DNA of 6,774 nt from Candidatus Yanofskybacteria bacterium RIFCSPHIGHO2_01_FULL_39_8b (GTDB taxonomy: Bacteria; Patescibacteriota; Minisyncoccia; 2-02-FULL-40-12; GWA2-44-9): NCBI GenBank assembly GCA_001794015.1, contig MGIZ01000011.1:1-6774 (forward strand), in the 5' to 3' direction. The notes under the pieces were generated by a model. The model saw nothing but the letters and a program-made list of their open reading frames with translations. It was not told the origin of the DNA and ran no database searches. Position 1 is the stretch's first letter. Every line of letters begins with the position of its first letter. This document shows, piece after piece, positions 5,567-6,774 of the stretch. Made by a program: the position numbers and the translations under genes.

Positions 5567-6573
5567 TATATAATTTTATCATCCGAGTTTTGTCTGGGAC
5601 TATGCCCCTGAACATCTTTCATATATCCGGCGCAGAAAAGAAATTGAGGAATTAGATTGATACCAACCACTTCCTGGACTTTTTTATACAAATCCCCCAT
5701 TTCAATTGAAGCGACAAAAATGGATGTTCGAATGTTCTTTGAGCCTAGCTGAAGCATAAATCTCTCGGCCAATCTGCCCGTTTCAAACCAAATCTCCGGG
5801 TTGGATTCTTCGGAACTAAAAAGGCAGATAAACGGAGCGGAGGACATGCTTTTGTAATTCAACTTCGCCAAAACCGGGCTTAAATCTAAAAACTTAACTA
5901 GGGTCGGAATTAAGAAAGACAACGGCAAGGGTATTCGCAAAGAATATCCGGGTAAACCGGTTTTACTGCCCGACAGACTGTTGCGCATCCAACTCGCCAT
6001 TTCTTTCCTGAAAGACGGTTTTTTGTAAGCAATCCGCAAACCCTTGGCCGTAAGACCGGCTATTTTACTTATTTTTTCTTTATCGGTTATAAAGTCGGTT
6101 TTGATTCTCCCGTCTTTTTTTAAAGACATTAACTCGGCCTCAATCTCCGCCGGCAACTTCTTATTTTCAAACATTCCCCTGGCATTAATTCTTTTGGGTA
6201 TTGTTTCGAGCAGATATTTAAGGTCAATGTTTTTTTCTCCGATCTCCTTAAAAAATATTTCGCCAATTAAATTGTCTTTGAGGGCGGGTCGAAAATCCCA
6301 GAATATTCCGAAATAATTTGCGGCTATAATCAAGTTCTCAATCATACAACCCATGCTGATATACAAATCTCTTCCCGATGGATCGGCTTCCGGCAATTTT
6401 AACTCCGGATTGTAATAAATCCTGCAGAAGTTGTCTTGAATCTTAAAACGCCACGGCTGGCTATTGTGGGTCGAAGGAGCAAGGATGGCATAGCCAAGAA
6501 CAAACTTAATTTGATCCGCCAATACGCTGGTCTGTGGAAAATCTTCTTTTTTTATATCCCAGGGGATTTTCAT
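5566..6573 (-). CDS. Acg-type nitroreductase-like FMN protein
   Basis: This 335-residue protein matches the Acg branch of the nitroreductase superfamily in length (about 330) and motif order. The FMN-binding signature 'APSTHNSQPWRF' sits at 32-43, followed by 'LPEADPSGRDLYISMG' (60-75) and 'ENLIIAA' (79-85). 'INARGMF' (129-135) and the second half with 'FETGRLAERFMLQL' (263-276) and 'PQFLFCAGY' (309-317) complete the duplicated fold. A short tail (324-335) matches the family's conserved end. Acg-type proteins bind FMN, but known members have a covered flavin site and their enzymatic role is poorly defined; a redox step on the operon's product, or flavin storage, are both possible. No signal peptide is present. 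It is the first gene of a four-gene overlapping operon; its stop and the next start share one base (TAATG). An in-frame TAA at 6598-6600 precedes the ATG and no other start lies between. Confidence 0.9.
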   Translation of the reverse strand: MKIPWDIKKEDFPQTSVLADQIKFVLGYAILAPSTHNSQPWRFKIQDNFCRIYYNPELKLPEADPSGRDLYISMGCMIENLIIAANYFGIFWDFRPALKDNLIGEIFFKEIGEKNIDLKYLLETIPKRINARGMFENKKLPAEIEAELMSLKKDGRIKTDFITDKEKISKIAGLTAKGLRIAYKKPSFRKEMASWMRNSLSGSKTGLPGYSLRIPLPLSFLIPTLVKFLDLSPVLAKLNYKSMSSAPFICLFSSEESNPEIWFETGRLAERFMLQLGSKNIRTSIFVASIEMGDLYKKVQEVVGINLIPQFLFCAGYMKDVQGHSPRQNSDDKII

Positions 6574-6600
6574 AAATGTAAGCCTAAGCCGATATATTTA

Positions 6601-6629
6601 ATTTTAAAAATAATATGCTATAATAGCAA
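6601..6629 (-). promoter_or_regulatory. Probable promoter of the four-gene operon
   Basis: On the minus strand, TTGCTA (6624-6629) and TAAAAT (6601-6606) are separated by 17 bases and match the -35 and -10 consensus at four and five of six positions. Transcription would start near 6594, leaving a leader of about 20 bases. The -35 box overlaps the -10 box of the divergent infC promoter. Confidence 0.55.
6616..6624 (+). promoter_or_regulatory. Extended -10 promoter of infC, near-leaderless
   Basis: TG at 6616-6617 followed by one base and a perfect TATAAT at 6619-6624 forms an extended -10 element, which can work without a good -35 box; none is seen. The start point would fall near 6631, about five bases before the ATG at 6636. 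The -10 box sits inside the inverted repeat GCTAT-A-ATAGC (6617-6627). Confidence 0.65.
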
Positions 6630-6635
6630 CTATAA

Positions 6636-6774
6636 ATGCAGAAACACTTAAGAATAAACAATCAAATAAGAATCCCCGAAGTCCAGGTTGTTGATGACGC
6701 GGGAAACCAGCTTGGCGCTATGCCCATATTCGATGCGCTTCGCTTAGCCAAAGAAAAAAATTTGGATCTGGTAG
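6636..6774 (+). CDS. infC: Translation initiation factor IF-3, N-terminal part (cut by right edge)
   Basis: The frame opens with ATG at 6636 and gives 46 residues before the window ends. Residues 5-46 match the IF-3 N-terminal domain: 'RINNQIRIPEVQVVD' (6-20) and 'LGAMPIFDALRLAKEKNLDLV' split across 26-46. IF-3 binds the 30S subunit, checks start codon and initiator tRNA, and prevents premature 50S joining. The start is decided by an in-frame TAA directly before the ATG (6633-6635). The start codon is ATG, unlike the rare AUU of the Escherichia coli gene that allows self-control, and there is no room for a leader RNA such as the L20-binding leader of Bacillus. In most bacteria rpmI and rplT follow; they would lie beyond the edge. 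This housekeeping gene marks the border of the accessory-looking operon. Confidence 0.93.
   Translation, partial: MQKHLRINNQIRIPEVQVVDDAGNQLGAMPIFDALRLAKEKNLDLV

Noticed and set aside
6436..6651. A plus-strand open frame crossing the gap before infC
   Set aside because: It overlaps the start of the nitroreductase-like gene and of infC in another frame, and its product has no recognisable pattern.
1..6774. Transposons, CRISPR arrays, tRNA or rRNA genes
   Set aside because: I saw no transposase, regularly spaced repeat, or tRNA-like cloverleaf on either strand.

Overview
The window is AT-rich and compact. It has no intergenic stretch longer than about 100 bases, and it uses the standard bacterial code. 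It holds six complete protein genes plus two cut by the window edges. Several traits suggest an uncultured, small-genome bacterium of the Patescibacteria/CPR (Parcubacteria-like) type: no start codon has a clear Shine-Dalgarno sequence, two genes have a near-perfect -10 box almost touching the ATG (leaderless or nearly so), the kinase H-box reads HQ instead of HE, and the receivers lack the usual Pro after the conserved Lys. That placement is inferred from style; nothing in the window is a phylogenetic marker long enough to prove it.

Left part (1-1511): two CheY-like receiver genes lie in tandem on the minus strand. The first, cut by the left edge, has a degenerate active site; the second is canonical. 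A 95-bp divergent promoter region separates them from a plus-strand gene for a tandem CBS-domain protein.

Centre and right (1508-6573): four minus-strand genes overlap end to end (1, 26 and 16 bp) and form one operon, read from right to left. They encode an Acg-type FMN nitroreductase-like protein, a ThiF/E1-like adenylating protein of the mycobacterial Rv1355c ('MoeY') type, a PaaK/CapK-like adenylate-forming ligase, and a histidine kinase with a multi-helix membrane sensor. The kinase gene runs tail-to-tail into the CBS gene, and the two share a TTAA in which both stop codons lie.

Right edge (6636-6774): the start of infC (translation initiation factor IF-3) diverges from the operon. Its promoter overlaps the operon's probable promoter.

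How the parts may work together: the operon combines two ATP-dependent acyl-adenylating folds, a flavoprotein and a membrane sensor kinase, which suggests synthesis or modification of a small molecule coupled to signalling. No known pathway matches this set. It is the best candidate here for an undescribed system. The receivers near the left edge are plausible partners of the kinase, but they lie beyond the oppositely oriented CBS gene, so this pairing is a guess.
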